NCBI GenBank assembly: GCA_947625255.1
Contig: CANQNT010000006.1
Location: forward strand, 1 to 64,000
DNA: 64,000 bases
Direction: 5' to 3'
Origin: an uncultured Acetatifactor sp.
GTDB taxonomy: Bacteria; Bacillota; Clostridia; Lachnospirales; Lachnospiraceae
Position 1 is the first letter of the stretch, and each line of letters begins with the position of its first letter. Shown here one piece after another: positions 1 through 8,392 of the stretch. Made by a program: the position numbers and the translations under genes. The notes under the pieces were generated by a model. That model was given only the letters and a program-made list of their open reading frames with translations, did no database searches and was not told where the DNA came from.

Positions 1-2
1 TG

Positions 3-98
3 TTAGCCGACGGTACTTTAACTCTTGAGAAAATTGCCGAATATGCAGGACTTTCTCTTGATGAAGTAAAGAAATTAAAAGCAGACAAAACCGCATAA
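3..98 (+). CDS. C-terminal tail of an Rpn/PD-(D/E)XK transposase-like protein (partial)
   Basis: The window opens inside a reading frame that ends at a TAA at 96-98. The visible 31 residues include LTLEKIAEYAGLSLDEVKKL, a helical ending that closely resembles the C-termini of Rpn-family recombination-promoting nucleases/putative transposases common in Clostridia. The catalytic domain lies outside the window, so the assignment rests on this tail alone. A terminator-like hairpin follows 57 bases downstream. It could also be the tail of another protein with a small helix-turn-helix-like end. Confidence 0.45.
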   Translation, partial: LADGTLTLEKIAEYAGLSLDEVKKLKADKTA

Positions 99-154
99 TA
101 TACAATATGAGCAGAGCATTGCTGGCACCTTTTCCGCATGGAAATATTCATACT

Positions 155-192
155 GCTGGGAATCTGGAAAAAAGGTTTCCAGCTTTATTTTT
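155..192 (+). terminator. Rho-independent terminator-like hairpin
   Basis: GCTGGGAA (155-162) pairs with TTTCCAGC (176-183), with one G-T wobble, and is followed by TTTATTTTT. It is placed to end the transcript of the partial gene at the left edge. Bases 193-388 hold no gene that I can see. Confidence 0.6.
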
Positions 193-388
193 GACTTCAA
201 AATGTTAATTTTTTAAAAAATTTTTGGGAAATTGTATTCAAAAAAATGTATAATTGATTTTTTATGGCACACAAGCTAACGATTCAGGCACGCGGCCGCC
301 CACGTTCACCTTATATTTGACAAAGGCATACATCGTCGCCTCAGCAAGATAACTGGAAAACAAGCTGCTTTTGCAAAGGTACCTCGGA

Positions 389-992
389 TCACTCATGGGC
401 AGGCACCTCCAATTCACAGAGACGGAGATGACCGGTATCTACCTTTGTGTAGATCCTGTTAGAATCAACCGAACCATGACCGAGTGTTTTGGAAATCGTG
501 AGTATGCCTTCCCTTTCTGCCAATATGTTTGACGCAAGCGAATGGCGCAGGCTGTGGCTGCCGTGCTTCTTTCCATTGATGTTGATGCCGCTGTTGACGA
601 ATCCGCTGGAGATCATGGTTGAGATGGATGTTTTATTCATAGGATTTCCGTCCCGCTTGAGGAACACAGGGTGATCTCCTGATTCTGGACGTTCATTCAG
701 CAGGTAGTCTGCAAGACTGTTCCCAACGGCCTCGGTCATTTGGTGTTTGATAAAGGAGCCCCGTTTTTGACTGGATGACATGGATGATGCCCTTATCCCG
801 GTCGATGTTCTCCAGCTTTAGGTTTGAGACATCCCCTGCACGGAATCCAAAGACCGCAATGACCATCACGATGGCACGGTTCCGTTTCCTGTTATCCGCA
901 TGGGTAGAAAGGAAGTCCATCGGTTTTGTGATTTCTTCCGCGGAATAAACAGACGGGATTTCCGTGCCGCTCCTTTTCTTCTGTGATAGCAC
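389..992 (-). pseudogene. Tyrosine recombinase (integrase), frameshifted and N-terminally truncated
   Basis: Two overlapping minus-strand frames together form most of a tyrosine recombinase catalytic domain. The upstream frame (992 to about 770) has FRAGDVSNLKLENID, containing the first catalytic Arg, and stops making sense after IQSKTG. The downstream frame (from about 770 to 389) resumes with TEAVGNSLADYL, then HSLRHSLASNIL (His-x-x-Arg), TLGHGSVDSNRIY (His and the probable nucleophile Tyr). A one-base frameshift near 755-775 explains the split. The SAM-like N-terminal domain is missing. It is therefore a dead integrase, probably the relic of the element that delivered some of the genes to its right. 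That the two frames belong together is directly visible; the element's identity is not. Confidence 0.8.
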
Positions 993-1145
993 AAGGATAC
1001 TGAAATCACCCTCTGTGATCCCCTATCAGCAAGAACTGCTCAGTCAGCCGACTACGCTACTCCAAACGATACAAAGGAAAAAGCCAGGATTGAAAATAAA
1101 GAGGACGCAAAAAGGCAGAAAATACCATGATATTCATAATGATCT

Positions 1146-2534
1146 TTATTTTGAAGGCAATGTGATTTTCACTGCAAACCCACCGAACCGGCTATGCTCA
1201 ATGGCAGTCGTGCCGTTGTGTGCCGCTGCAATCTGCTTCACGATGAGAAGCCCTAAACCATGGCGTTGCTCTGTCGTATTCGTATCACAGACCATGTAAT
1301 GCGGCGCAGTGTTGAGCTTTACAATCTGTTCGTCAGATGCGCCGATTCCGTTATCCTCAACACAGATAACACAGTTATTTTGTTCCTGCGCCACAGAGAC
1401 ATAAATAGTGCAGCCGTTTTCGTTATGATTGATACAGTTCTGTATGAGATTGGAAACTGCCCGTTTCAGCAGATCACGGTCTGCACTTACCATACAGACC
1501 GATAGTGTTTCTTCGGTCAGCCATTCAATGGGATATTTGCCGTCTATATCAGTATTGATGAAATCTACTGCCACCTGTCTGACAACGGCGACCGCGTTTT
1601 CCTGTTTCACAGAAATGGGCTGCATATTGTATTCAAGTTTGGAAACAAGGTTGAGGTCATTGATTAAATCCCGCATTCGCTCGCTTTGCTTTAGGATAAT
1701 GCCCGCCTTATGCCGCTGTTCCTCTGAAAGATCGGGGGCGATCTGTAACTGATCGGCGTAACCCATGACCATGGAGAGCGGTGTGCGGATATCGTGTGAA
1801 ACACCGGCAATCCAGTTAGCCCTTGCGGTTTCCCGCTTTTTCAGCTCCCTTTTTTGTGCTTGCAGCACTTCGGAGGTGGAATTGATATGAGTGGCCACCT
1901 CGGATAAAAGCCCCGTTTCCCTGATATAGACGGGTTCTCCAGAGGGCAGTGCCTGAATCCCGTTTGTGATCGGTTTCACGGAGCGAAGTACCTTTGCATT
2001 CGCAATCACATAAATTAGGAGAATGACAAAAACATTCACGATCAGGACAACAAGGGCTATTTGGGGCGCATGGGCAATGAGCCAATAATCCCAGCTTGGC
2101 CACATATGCTTCCAAAAGCTGGTTTTCGGGTATCCCAGCACCACAAGGCCGGTTTCCGTACCGCTTGTAAAGGTGGGGTACCCGTCAATATAACCGCGTG
2201 TCAGACTGGAAATGTCCGACAATGTATAATTCATCGGGACAGAATCCGGGAGATCATCACTGTGCCATACAACGGTTTTTGTATCGTTGTCAATGAGAAT
2301 TGCCCATGCGCTGGCGGCGGTTAACTCCGTTGCGCCTTCGTCCGAGAGAATGTAACCGTTCTCTGTTTGGGAGAGCGCGGCTGCGATCTGCTCCGCCGTA
2401 CTCCATGGGCGAGCGTTTTCCATCTGTCCTGAAGCGATAATGGCGATGATCACTATATTGACGACGATCAATAAAACGAAGCTCAAAAGAAGCAGCCCGA
2501 CAAATCGCCGGATCAGCTTTGGTACACTTCTCAT
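1146..2534 (-). CDS. Sensor histidine kinase of a lantibiotic/peptide-response two-component system
   Basis: A 462-residue membrane sensor kinase that would autophosphorylate and pass phosphate to the response regulator encoded just upstream. Two membrane segments (about residues 11-35 and 155-178) bracket a roughly 120-residue extracytoplasmic region; a HAMP-like linker follows. The H box is VSHDIRTPLSMVMGY with His247; the N box is NLIQNCINHN, and the G boxes are VEDNGIGASDE and HGLGLLIVKQI. Its ATG lies one base beyond the TGA of the regulator, so the two are co-transcribed on the minus strand. The divergent ABC transporter suggests a NisRK/FEG- or Bce-like peptide-resistance module. The sensed ligand cannot be read from the sequence. 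Confidence 0.9.
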   Translation of the reverse strand: MRSVPKLIRRFVGLLLLSFVLLIVVNIVIIAIIASGQMENARPWSTAEQIAAALSQTENGYILSDEGATELTAASAWAILIDNDTKTVVWHSDDLPDSVPMNYTLSDISSLTRGYIDGYPTFTSGTETGLVVLGYPKTSFWKHMWPSWDYWLIAHAPQIALVVLIVNVFVILLIYVIANAKVLRSVKPITNGIQALPSGEPVYIRETGLLSEVATHINSTSEVLQAQKRELKKRETARANWIAGVSHDIRTPLSMVMGYADQLQIAPDLSEEQRHKAGIILKQSERMRDLINDLNLVSKLEYNMQPISVKQENAVAVVRQVAVDFINTDIDGKYPIEWLTEETLSVCMVSADRDLLKRAVSNLIQNCINHNENGCTIYVSVAQEQNNCVICVEDNGIGASDEQIVKLNTAPHYMVCDTNTTEQRHGLGLLIVKQIAAAHNGTTAIEHSRFGGFAVKITLPSK

Positions 2535-2535
2535 A

Positions 2536-3237
2536 TCATTTCTCCAAAATCAGCTTGTAACCAAGTCCCTTGACGGTGACAAGGGATACCGGTTGAGATG
2601 GATTTGTCTCAATCTTTTCCCGGATTCTGCGAATATGCGCCATCAGGGAATTTTCATAGCCAAAGGGATTGTCGCCCCATGCCGCTTCGCACAGGGCGTC
2701 AATGGTCACGATCCGTCCGGCATTGCGGTAGAGTGCGGACAGCAAATCGTGTTCTTTTGCAGTCAGCGGGATATGCTCGCCGTCTTTAATTACTTCCGCA
2801 CGGGAGAAATCGATCGCGCTGTTTTTCAGCCGCACAAGCGGCCTTTCTTCTTTGTATGTCCTACGTAGAATCGCAGTAATACGGAACAGCAGCTCTTTGG
2901 AAAGAAACGGCTTTACCACATAATCGTCCGCGCCGAGGTCAAAGCCGCGGAATTTGTCCTCCTCCTCGCCGCGGGCAGTCAGAAAAAGAACTGGGTAATC
3001 TCCGGTTCGCATTAACATTTCGTAGAGATCAAAGCCATTCCCGTCCGGCAGGCAGACATCTAAAATTGCCAGCTCCGGCTGAATTTCTTTAGCGGTCTGT
3101 ATCGCATTCTTTACATTTTTTGCGGTGGTAACACTTTGATAGCCGTCGTTTTGAAGAATGGATACGACCAAATCCAGTAGCGCCTGTTCATCGTCCACAA
3201 GCAAGATACGCTTGCTTTTCAAATATGAAAAATCCAT
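2536..3237 (-). CDS. OmpR/PhoB-family response regulator
   Basis: A 233-residue regulator with a receiver domain (residues 9-125: acidic pair Asp15/Asp16, phosphoacceptor Asp60 in LAILDVCLPDG, Lys in YVVKPF) and a winged-helix DNA-binding domain (about 135-233, ending VTVKGLGYKLILEK). The start is set at the ATG at 3237, because residues before MDFSYLK do not resemble the family and an AGAAGG ribosome site precedes this ATG. It is first in a two-gene operon with the histidine kinase. It probably binds the phased GTAAGGT repeats in the divergent intergenic region and activates the ABC transporter. Nothing is missing from the catalytic set. Confidence 0.92.
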   Translation of the reverse strand: MDFSYLKSKRILLVDDEQALLDLVVSILQNDGYQSVTTAKNVKNAIQTAKEIQPELAILDVCLPDGNGFDLYEMLMRTGDYPVLFLTARGEEEDKFRGFDLGADDYVVKPFLSKELLFRITAILRRTYKEERPLVRLKNSAIDFSRAEVIKDGEHIPLTAKEHDLLSALYRNAGRIVTIDALCEAAWGDNPFGYENSLMAHIRRIREKIETNPSQPVSLVTVKGLGYKLILEK

Positions 3238-3304
3238 GAGGATACCTTCTTTCTTTTCTTCATTATAGCAGAAAAAAATGACTTTTTCTACCGTGCGGCC
3301 AAAA

Positions 3305-3358
3305 GTAAGGTAAATGTAAGGTGGCGAGAATGTTGCCGTAAGGTTGGTAAGGTACAAT
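3305..3358 (+). promoter_or_regulatory. Phased GTAAGGT direct repeats and -10 box upstream of the ABC operon
   Basis: GTAAGGT occurs at 3305-3311, 3316-3322 and 3338-3344 (steps of 11 and 22 bp, one helical face), and once more at 3347-3353. The last copy runs into TACAAT (3353-3358), a good -10 box without a consensus -35. Direct repeats with 11-bp phasing next to a -35-poor promoter are typical of OmpR-family activator sites. The neighbouring response regulator is the inferred binder. Confidence 0.6.
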
Positions 3359-3388
3359 GATAGCAGCAAGCGAAAGGAGATATCCACT

Positions 3389-4144
3389 ATGAACATCATA
3401 GAAACAAAAAACTTGACAAAAACCTACGGCGGGTTTGCGGCAGTTTCCGGGCTGAATCTCCATGTGCCAAAGGGAACGGTTTATGGGTTTCTTGGCCCCA
3501 ACGGTGCCGGCAAATCGACCACAATGAAAATGTTTCTCGGACTGACAAAACCTTCAGGCGGCTCCTTTGTCATAGACGGTAAACACTTTCCGGGCGACCG
3601 TGCGCAGATACTGAAAGAAATCGGTTCTTTTATCGAAGCCCCTGCCTTTTACGGCAATCTGACCGGCGAGGAAAATCTGGACATTGTTCGCAAGATTTTA
3701 GGTTTGCCTAAAGCCTCTGTATCGGAAGCCCTTGAAATTGTTGGTCTGACGCAACACAGAAAACGGCTGGCAAGGAAGTATTCCCTCGGCATGAAGCAGA
3801 GACTGGGGCTTGCAAGCGCCCTGATCGGCAAGCCGCCCATCCTGATCCTCGATGAGCCGACCAACGGACTTGACCCCGTTGGTATCCATGAGATTAGAAC
3901 GCTGATCCGTTCTCTGCCACAGCAGTTTGTGTGTACGGTATTGGTGTCCTCCCATCTGCTCTCCGAAATCGAACTGATGGCGGACAACATTGGTATTCTT
4001 AATCACGGGCGGCTGCTCTTTGAGGGGACGCTCGATACTTTGAAACGCAACGCTGCAGCTCAGGGGTATCCGACAGATAACCTGGAAGATACTTTTCTCG
4101 CGCTGATTGACGCCGATAACCAGCAGAGAGGTGGTGCGCGATGA
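3389..4144 (+). CDS. Lantibiotic-immunity-type ABC transporter, ATP-binding subunit
   Basis: A 251-residue nucleotide-binding subunit that would power export or expulsion of a membrane-active peptide. It shows Walker A GPNGAGKST (residues 36-44), signature YSLGMKQRLGLASAL, Walker B ILILDEPTNGLDP and the switch His in VLVSSHLLSEIE. The start is the ATG at 3389 behind AAAGGAGA. Length and C-terminus match the LanF/BcrA-like group. Its last four bases (ATGA) overlap the next permease gene, so translation is coupled. The divergent regulator/kinase pair and the 11-bp repeats upstream indicate inducible expression. The substrate is inferred from gene organisation only. Confidence 0.9.
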   Translation: MNIIETKNLTKTYGGFAAVSGLNLHVPKGTVYGFLGPNGAGKSTTMKMFLGLTKPSGGSFVIDGKHFPGDRAQILKEIGSFIEAPAFYGNLTGEENLDIVRKILGLPKASVSEALEIVGLTQHRKRLARKYSLGMKQRLGLASALIGKPPILILDEPTNGLDPVGIHEIRTLIRSLPQQFVCTVLVSSHLLSEIELMADNIGILNHGRLLFEGTLDTLKRNAAAQGYPTDNLEDTFLALIDADNQQRGGAR

Positions 4145-4863
4145 GCTTTGTGTTGGAATTGAGGAAGGTCAAGAGAACGGGATTCCTGCCTGCTTTCTTG
4201 AGCGGAGGCATTTTGGCTGCGGCGGTTCCCGCTTTGAATATGGCCTTCCGTTCAGAAATGTATGTCGGCATGAACGCTGCGCCCGTTAATATCTTGCTGG
4301 ACGCAAATTGGCAGATGATGTCCATGCTGAACATTCTGCTTGTCGTTGCGGGAGCCTGCATCCTGTATAACACCGAGTATGCAGACAACGCCATTCAAAG
4401 AATGTGTACGCTGCCGACAAAAGAAAGTACAATGTTTTTCGGCAAAACCGCCGTGTTGATAACCGTAAGCATTTTGCTTTTGATGATTGAGGCGGTTTCC
4501 GTTTTCGGCTGTTCCATACATTGGTTTGAGGAATCTGCGGATTTGTATATGGAGACGCTCAAAAACTTTGGATTCTTTCTCATGCTAATGCTTCCGACCA
4601 TTCTTTTCTCCCTTGTGATAGCATCGGTGAGCAAGAATATGTGGATTTCGTTGGGGATTGGGGTTGTGTGCGTATTTGTGGCCACTATGATTCCATCACA
4701 GAATTTTGTATTAACGCTATTTCCGTTTGCACTACCTTTTCTGACGTTGGAAAGTCATACTGCTGACGTAATCCGAAATTATACGGTTGCCGGAGCGGTT
4801 GAAACAGTCCTGATCGCCTTGTTGGAGGTTATGATTCTGAAAGTCAGGAGGTCATTTGAATGA
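4141..4863 (+). CDS. Lantibiotic-immunity-type ABC transporter permease (LanE-like)
   Basis: A 240-residue integral membrane protein with about six hydrophobic segments and the early segment MSFVLELRKVKRTG, a basic cytoplasmic start typical of the LanE/MutE permease group. It overlaps the upstream ATPase gene and the downstream permease gene by ATGA at each end, so the three proteins should be made in a fixed ratio. It would form half of the membrane channel of the transporter. No signal peptide or conserved catalytic residue is expected. It might instead be a BcrB-like bacitracin permease, since the two groups differ little at this level. Confidence 0.82.
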   Translation: MSFVLELRKVKRTGFLPAFLSGGILAAAVPALNMAFRSEMYVGMNAAPVNILLDANWQMMSMLNILLVVAGACILYNTEYADNAIQRMCTLPTKESTMFFGKTAVLITVSILLLMIEAVSVFGCSIHWFEESADLYMETLKNFGFFLMLMLPTILFSLVIASVSKNMWISLGIGVVCVFVATMIPSQNFVLTLFPFALPFLTLESHTADVIRNYTVAGAVETVLIALLEVMILKVRRSFE

Positions 4864-5630
4864 ACATTTTATCTCTTGTGCCCGTTGAGTGGAAAAAGAT
4901 ACGCCGGTCAAAAATCTTTTTCATTTTAGTCTTAGCGACAGTCATCCTTTGGATACCGTCCATTCTGAACGCGGACTTTAATTTCGGTATGCAGGCGGAG
5001 GGCATATCCCCGGAGAACAACTTCTTTATACAGGGTTTTATGGCGATGGCATGGTTCATATTTCCGGCTACTATGGTCGTAATAACTGTTTTACAGAACC
5101 AGACCGAAAGAAGCAATCACGGCATTCTTAAAATGCTCGCTCTGCCTGTCAGCACAGCAAAGCTCTGCATGGCTAAATTTATCGTGCTGGTATCATTCTC
5201 GGCCATTCAATTTCTGATGTCGATTGGAATGTACTATGTCAGTGCCATGATTGCCGGATCAATGCAGAATTATAACTTTATGCTGCCACCGTTTTTTATT
5301 TTCAAAGAGGTTGGCATGATGTGGGCGTCCGCTATTCCGATGTTGGCATTTTTCTGGCTTTTGGCCGTATGTATTCAGACGCCGATTTTCTCCATTGGGA
5401 TTGGCCTTACCTCTGTTGTACCGTCTGTCCTGATGATAAACACAAAGGTGTGGTTTGCGTATCCGATGGCGTATCCGTTCTTCGTGATAACCTCGGAATA
5501 CGGAAAATTGGCAACAAACTTGGAAATGGATCAAGTCGAGCTAATACCATGGCTTCCCGTTGCCGCTTTGATTACCGTAGTATGTTTGATGATTTCCTGC
5601 ATTCGTTTCGGGCAGGCCGAAAGGAGATAA
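4860..5630 (+). CDS. Lantibiotic-immunity-type ABC transporter permease (LanG-like)
   Basis: A 256-residue protein with about six membrane segments, beginning MNILSLVPVEWKKIRRSKIF, a start typical of the second permease of LanFEG systems. It is coupled to the preceding permease by an ATGA overlap. Together the two permeases and the ATPase make one transporter, predicted to protect the membrane from a lantibiotic or related peptide. No lantibiotic biosynthesis genes lie nearby, so this is resistance or sensing without production. The functional call rests on operon organisation and family resemblance. Confidence 0.82.
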   Translation: MNILSLVPVEWKKIRRSKIFFILVLATVILWIPSILNADFNFGMQAEGISPENNFFIQGFMAMAWFIFPATMVVITVLQNQTERSNHGILKMLALPVSTAKLCMAKFIVLVSFSAIQFLMSIGMYYVSAMIAGSMQNYNFMLPPFFIFKEVGMMWASAIPMLAFFWLLAVCIQTPIFSIGIGLTSVVPSVLMINTKVWFAYPMAYPFFVITSEYGKLATNLEMDQVELIPWLPVAALITVVCLMISCIRFGQAERR

Positions 5631-5634
5631 CAAA

Positions 5635-5916
5635 ATGAAAAATAAGATTTTAACAGCAGTCAGCGCCATAATGGTGTTTGTTCCATGGTCTATCCTGCCA
5701 CTGCGAATTTATACACAGTGGGCTTTGGATTATGCGCACATTATGATTTCGTGCTATGCGGCATTTATGATCTTTTCCAGCATATTTACAATTCTTGCTT
5801 ACGCCGTGAGCAAAGTCAAAAATACCGCAATGAAAGTATGCCTCGTAATTAACAGCGCCTACGCCGTATTTGGCGTCGCCGCAATCATGATGATGATTGC
5901 TCAAAAATTCATGTAA
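5635..5916 (+). CDS. Small membrane protein of unknown function
   Basis: A 93-residue hydrophobic protein with three probable membrane segments (about residues 7-24, 36-58 and 66-88). Its ATG is five bases after the permease stop, with AAAGGAGA just upstream, so it is the fourth gene of the ABC operon. I do not recognise the family. Its position suggests an accessory of the peptide-resistance transporter, but no motif supports a mechanism. Confidence 0.7.
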   Translation: MKNKILTAVSAIMVFVPWSILPLRIYTQWALDYAHIMISCYAAFMIFSSIFTILAYAVSKVKNTAMKVCLVINSAYAVFGVAAIMMMIAQKFM

Positions 5917-5929
5917 GGAGGGCGCGCCG

Positions 5930-6550
5930 ATGAAAACGGCGAAGAAACTTGTGTCTGCATTGCTATTCCTATGCCTTGTGCTTGGATTAGCGGGATGTGA
6001 TAATTTCAAGGACAATTTTCTGGATGGTTATAACGACTTTCTACAGTTTTCCGGCAGACATGCACTTACAAAGGAAAAAGGCGATGACGCCTATGTGGGC
6101 AGCTATACAGCCGAATATAAGGATTTTGACGGTGAAAAATACCTCTTTGGCGGCGCCGGCTTAGAGCGTGACGGAGGAAATGAACTGACTGTCACATATA
6201 CACTCACCGATGTCAAAGGCGAAGATACGAAAGAGGAAACCGATCCCCCGGAGATCGCGGGCACGGTGGACAACATGGACGATTACGATACGATTTTCCT
6301 CGGCTATCCGATTTGGTGGGGCGATACGCCGACCATCATAAAGGTCTTTTTACAGAGCTATGACTTTTCCGATAAGACCATCTGCCCGCTTATCACCCAC
6401 GGCGGCAGCGGCTTTTCGGGTTCTCTGCGGGATATAGCGCGGCTCTGTCCCAACGCGAAAATGACAGAGGGACTTGCCATAAACGGCGACAATACCACGA
6501 CCTGCGATAAAGACCTTGAAAAATGGGTAAAGAAAATCGGTTTGAAATAG
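5930..6550 (+). CDS. Chimeric lipoprotein with the C-terminal half of a flavodoxin
   Basis: A 206-residue lipoprotein with signal peptide and lipobox LAGC (Cys about residue 24). Residues from about 100 onward (VDNMDDYDTIFLGYPIWWGD, then SYDFSDKTICPLITHGGSGF) match the second half of the lipoprotein flavodoxins encoded at 11370 and 9539. The first half of that fold, with the FMN phosphate-binding loop (the AYFSHTG-type segment), is absent. It is replaced by unrelated sequence rich in Asp and Gly. The start is the ATG at 5930 behind AAGGAGGG. It probably arose by deletion or fusion between two lipoprotein genes, and FMN binding is doubtful. It follows the peptide-resistance operon in the same direction. 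Confidence 0.75.
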   Translation: MKTAKKLVSALLFLCLVLGLAGCDNFKDNFLDGYNDFLQFSGRHALTKEKGDDAYVGSYTAEYKDFDGEKYLFGGAGLERDGGNELTVTYTLTDVKGEDTKEETDPPEIAGTVDNMDDYDTIFLGYPIWWGDTPTIIKVFLQSYDFSDKTICPLITHGGSGFSGSLRDIARLCPNAKMTEGLAINGDNTTTCDKDLEKWVKKIGLK

Positions 6551-6555
6551 GAAAT

Positions 6556-7530
6556 ATGGATCAGACATATCTCACACTCAACATCGGAACAAAGACCCCG
6601 CAGTTCGGCATGGGCGTTTACATGGTGCCGGAGGGAGAAGAAACCAAACAGGCGTGTCTTTCGGCGCTCCGCATGGGCTATCGCCACATTGACACCGCCC
6701 ACGCCTATCAAAACGAGCGCAGCGTCGGAGCGGCCGTCCGGGAGAGCGGCATCCCACGCGAGGAAATTTGGATCACTTCCAAGCTCTGGCCGTCCGAGTA
6801 TGGCGAGGGAAAAACCATGGTGGGCATCGACAAAATGCTCTCCCGTCTGAATATCGGTTATATCGATCTGCTGCTTTTACACTAGCAGGTAGGCGATTAC
6901 ATGGGTGCGTGGCGCGACATGGAAAAGGCCGTCGCGCAGGGAAAGGTGCGCTCCATCGGACTTTCCAACTTTGAATCCGATCGGTTGGAGGAGGTCTGTG
7001 AAGCTGCGGCCATCAAGCCCGCCGCGCTGCAAGTCAAGTGCCATCCTTACTATCAGCAGAACGACCTGAAAAAGCGTCTTGCGCCTTACGGTACGGTGAT
7101 CGAATCCTGGTATCCCATCGGTCACGGCGATGCGGGGCTGATCAACGAACCGGTCTTTACCGGGCTTGCGAAGAAATACGGCAAGACTAACGTGCAGATC
7201 ATTCTCCGCTGGCACATTCAGGCGGGCAACGTGATCTTCCCGAAATCCACTAATCCGCAGCATATCCGGGATAACTTTGACATCTTCGATTTTGCGCTGA
7301 CCGCAGAGGAAATGGATAAAATCGCGGCTCTTGACTGCGGCAAGCGGTTTTATCACGCCACTTTGGAGGAACAGGAGCGCGAGCTTGCCGGGCCGGAGGA
7401 TTGCATCGAGTGCGGTGCCTGCACCGCCTGTTGCCCGGAAAAAATCGCGGTAAAAGATCTTGTGCGGGAACTTGCCATGCAGCAGTGCCAGCATAGGAGC
7501 CGTCCGGCCTATGTGAGCGCATTGAGATAG
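6556..7530 (+). pseudogene. Aldo/keto reductase interrupted by an in-frame amber codon
   Basis: Read through one TAG, this is a 324-residue aldo/keto reductase with Asp46, Tyr51, Lys76 and His109 of the catalytic tetrad and a normal SNFESDRLEE region. The TAG at 6883-6885 is the codon directly after the catalytic His, where relatives have Gln (CAG to TAG is a single change). The frame continues cleanly after it with VGDYMGAWRDME. The C-terminus carries one CIECGACTACCP cluster, as in ferredoxin-tailed reductases. Without suppression the product would be a 109-residue stump. Translation could restart at the ATG at 6901, but that fragment lacks the NADPH barrel's first half. I treat it as a recent pseudogene. 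Confidence 0.85.
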
Positions 7531-7560
7531 AGGAAAGTCTTGTGTACTTTGTCGTGCATT

Positions 7561-7595
7561 CTCCTTCTAATTCCGAGTTTTTGGATTGGAAGGAG
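7561..7595 (+). terminator. Strong hairpin after the reductase pseudogene
   Basis: CTCCTTC (7561-7567) pairs with GAAGGAG (7589-7595), extended internally by imperfect pairing of TAATTCC with GGATTG. TTCTTATATA follows. It probably separates the upstream transcript from the TetR unit. Confidence 0.5.
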
Positions 7596-7662
7596 TTCTT
7601 ATATACACTCGATTTATTATTCCGATTTCGGTATAACCAGCAGCCAAAATAAAAACCGATTA

Positions 7663-7699
7663 AAAGTCATTGACTTTAATTCAGTGAACGTGATATAAT
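7663..7699 (+). promoter_or_regulatory. Promoter and 15-bp palindromic operator of the TetR gene
   Basis: TTGACT (7670-7675) and TATAAT (7694-7699), 18 bp apart, with TG at 7691-7692 giving an extended -10 box. A perfect palindrome AAAGTCA-T-TGACTTT (7663-7677) covers the -35 box. This is the expected position for autorepression by the TetR protein encoded 27 bases downstream. Confidence 0.75.
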
Positions 7700-7725
7700 G
7701 AAATTGAGCAAAGGGAGGTGACAGC

Positions 7726-8373
7726 GTGGCAAAGAAAATGACGAATCGGCAGCTTGCCGCACTGGAAACCAGGCGAAAGCTGCTGGAGGCGGCGAAAAAG
7801 CTGGTATGTGAAAAAGGCCTGGTCAACACATCTATCGAAGAGATCACAAAAGCCTGCGGCGTATCAAACGGCACGTTCTATACCTATTTCAAACGCAAGG
7901 AAGACGTGGTTTTTGCGTTAAGCCAGGAGATGTATCAGGGAATTTATGAGGAAGCGCAGGCCCATGACGGCCCCTTTATGGAACGGCTGGTATTTTACAT
8001 GGTGAATTTCTCCGGCCACATTGAACGGGACGGGCTGAAGCTCTGCCAGGAATGGGTGCGGAACACCGTAGACCCTGATCTCGTGGAGGCCCCGTACAAC
8101 AAGGACAAACTCCATGTGGATATTGATTCCATGAAGGGTATGATCGAAAAGGGAATTGAGCGGGGCGAACTGACGGACGATACGCCCGTAGACGCGCTCG
8201 CGGGCGCTCTGGTAGATGTGATTTACGGTGAAATGCTTTGCTGGGATATGTCCGGCGGTGCATACAGCTTTGAGGAACGCACAAAAGAATTTTGCGGACT
8301 GTTTTTACCGGCCATGATACAATCCTATATCAGCGAAAGCAATCATGAAAATGCAAACAGCAGCGAAAAATAA
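7726..8373 (+). CDS. TetR/AcrR-family transcriptional regulator
   Basis: A 215-residue repressor starting at a GTG behind GGGAGGTG. The N-terminal HTH (residues 10-60) shows AAKKLVCEKGLVNTSIEEIT and CGVSNGTFYTYFKRKEDV, which is diagnostic. The remainder is an alpha-helical ligand-binding domain. It is followed within 20 bases by the aldo/keto reductase gene at 8393, so it heads the redox array. Regulation by its own palindrome at 7663-7677 is inferred. The inducer is unknown; neighbours suggest reactive aldehydes or quinones. Confidence 0.93.
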   Translation: MAKKMTNRQLAALETRRKLLEAAKKLVCEKGLVNTSIEEITKACGVSNGTFYTYFKRKEDVVFALSQEMYQGIYEEAQAHDGPFMERLVFYMVNFSGHIERDGLKLCQEWVRNTVDPDLVEAPYNKDKLHVDIDSMKGMIEKGIERGELTDDTPVDALAGALVDVIYGEMLCWDMSGGAYSFEERTKEFCGLFLPAMIQSYISESNHENANSSEK

Positions 8374-8392
8374 AAAATAGGAGGAACCAACA

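Noticed and set aside
1044-1130. Short + strand frame SADYATPNDTKEKARIENKE ending at 1130
   Set aside because: Looks coding in composition and could be the tail of a mobile-element protein, but it has no start, no known motif and only 28 codons.
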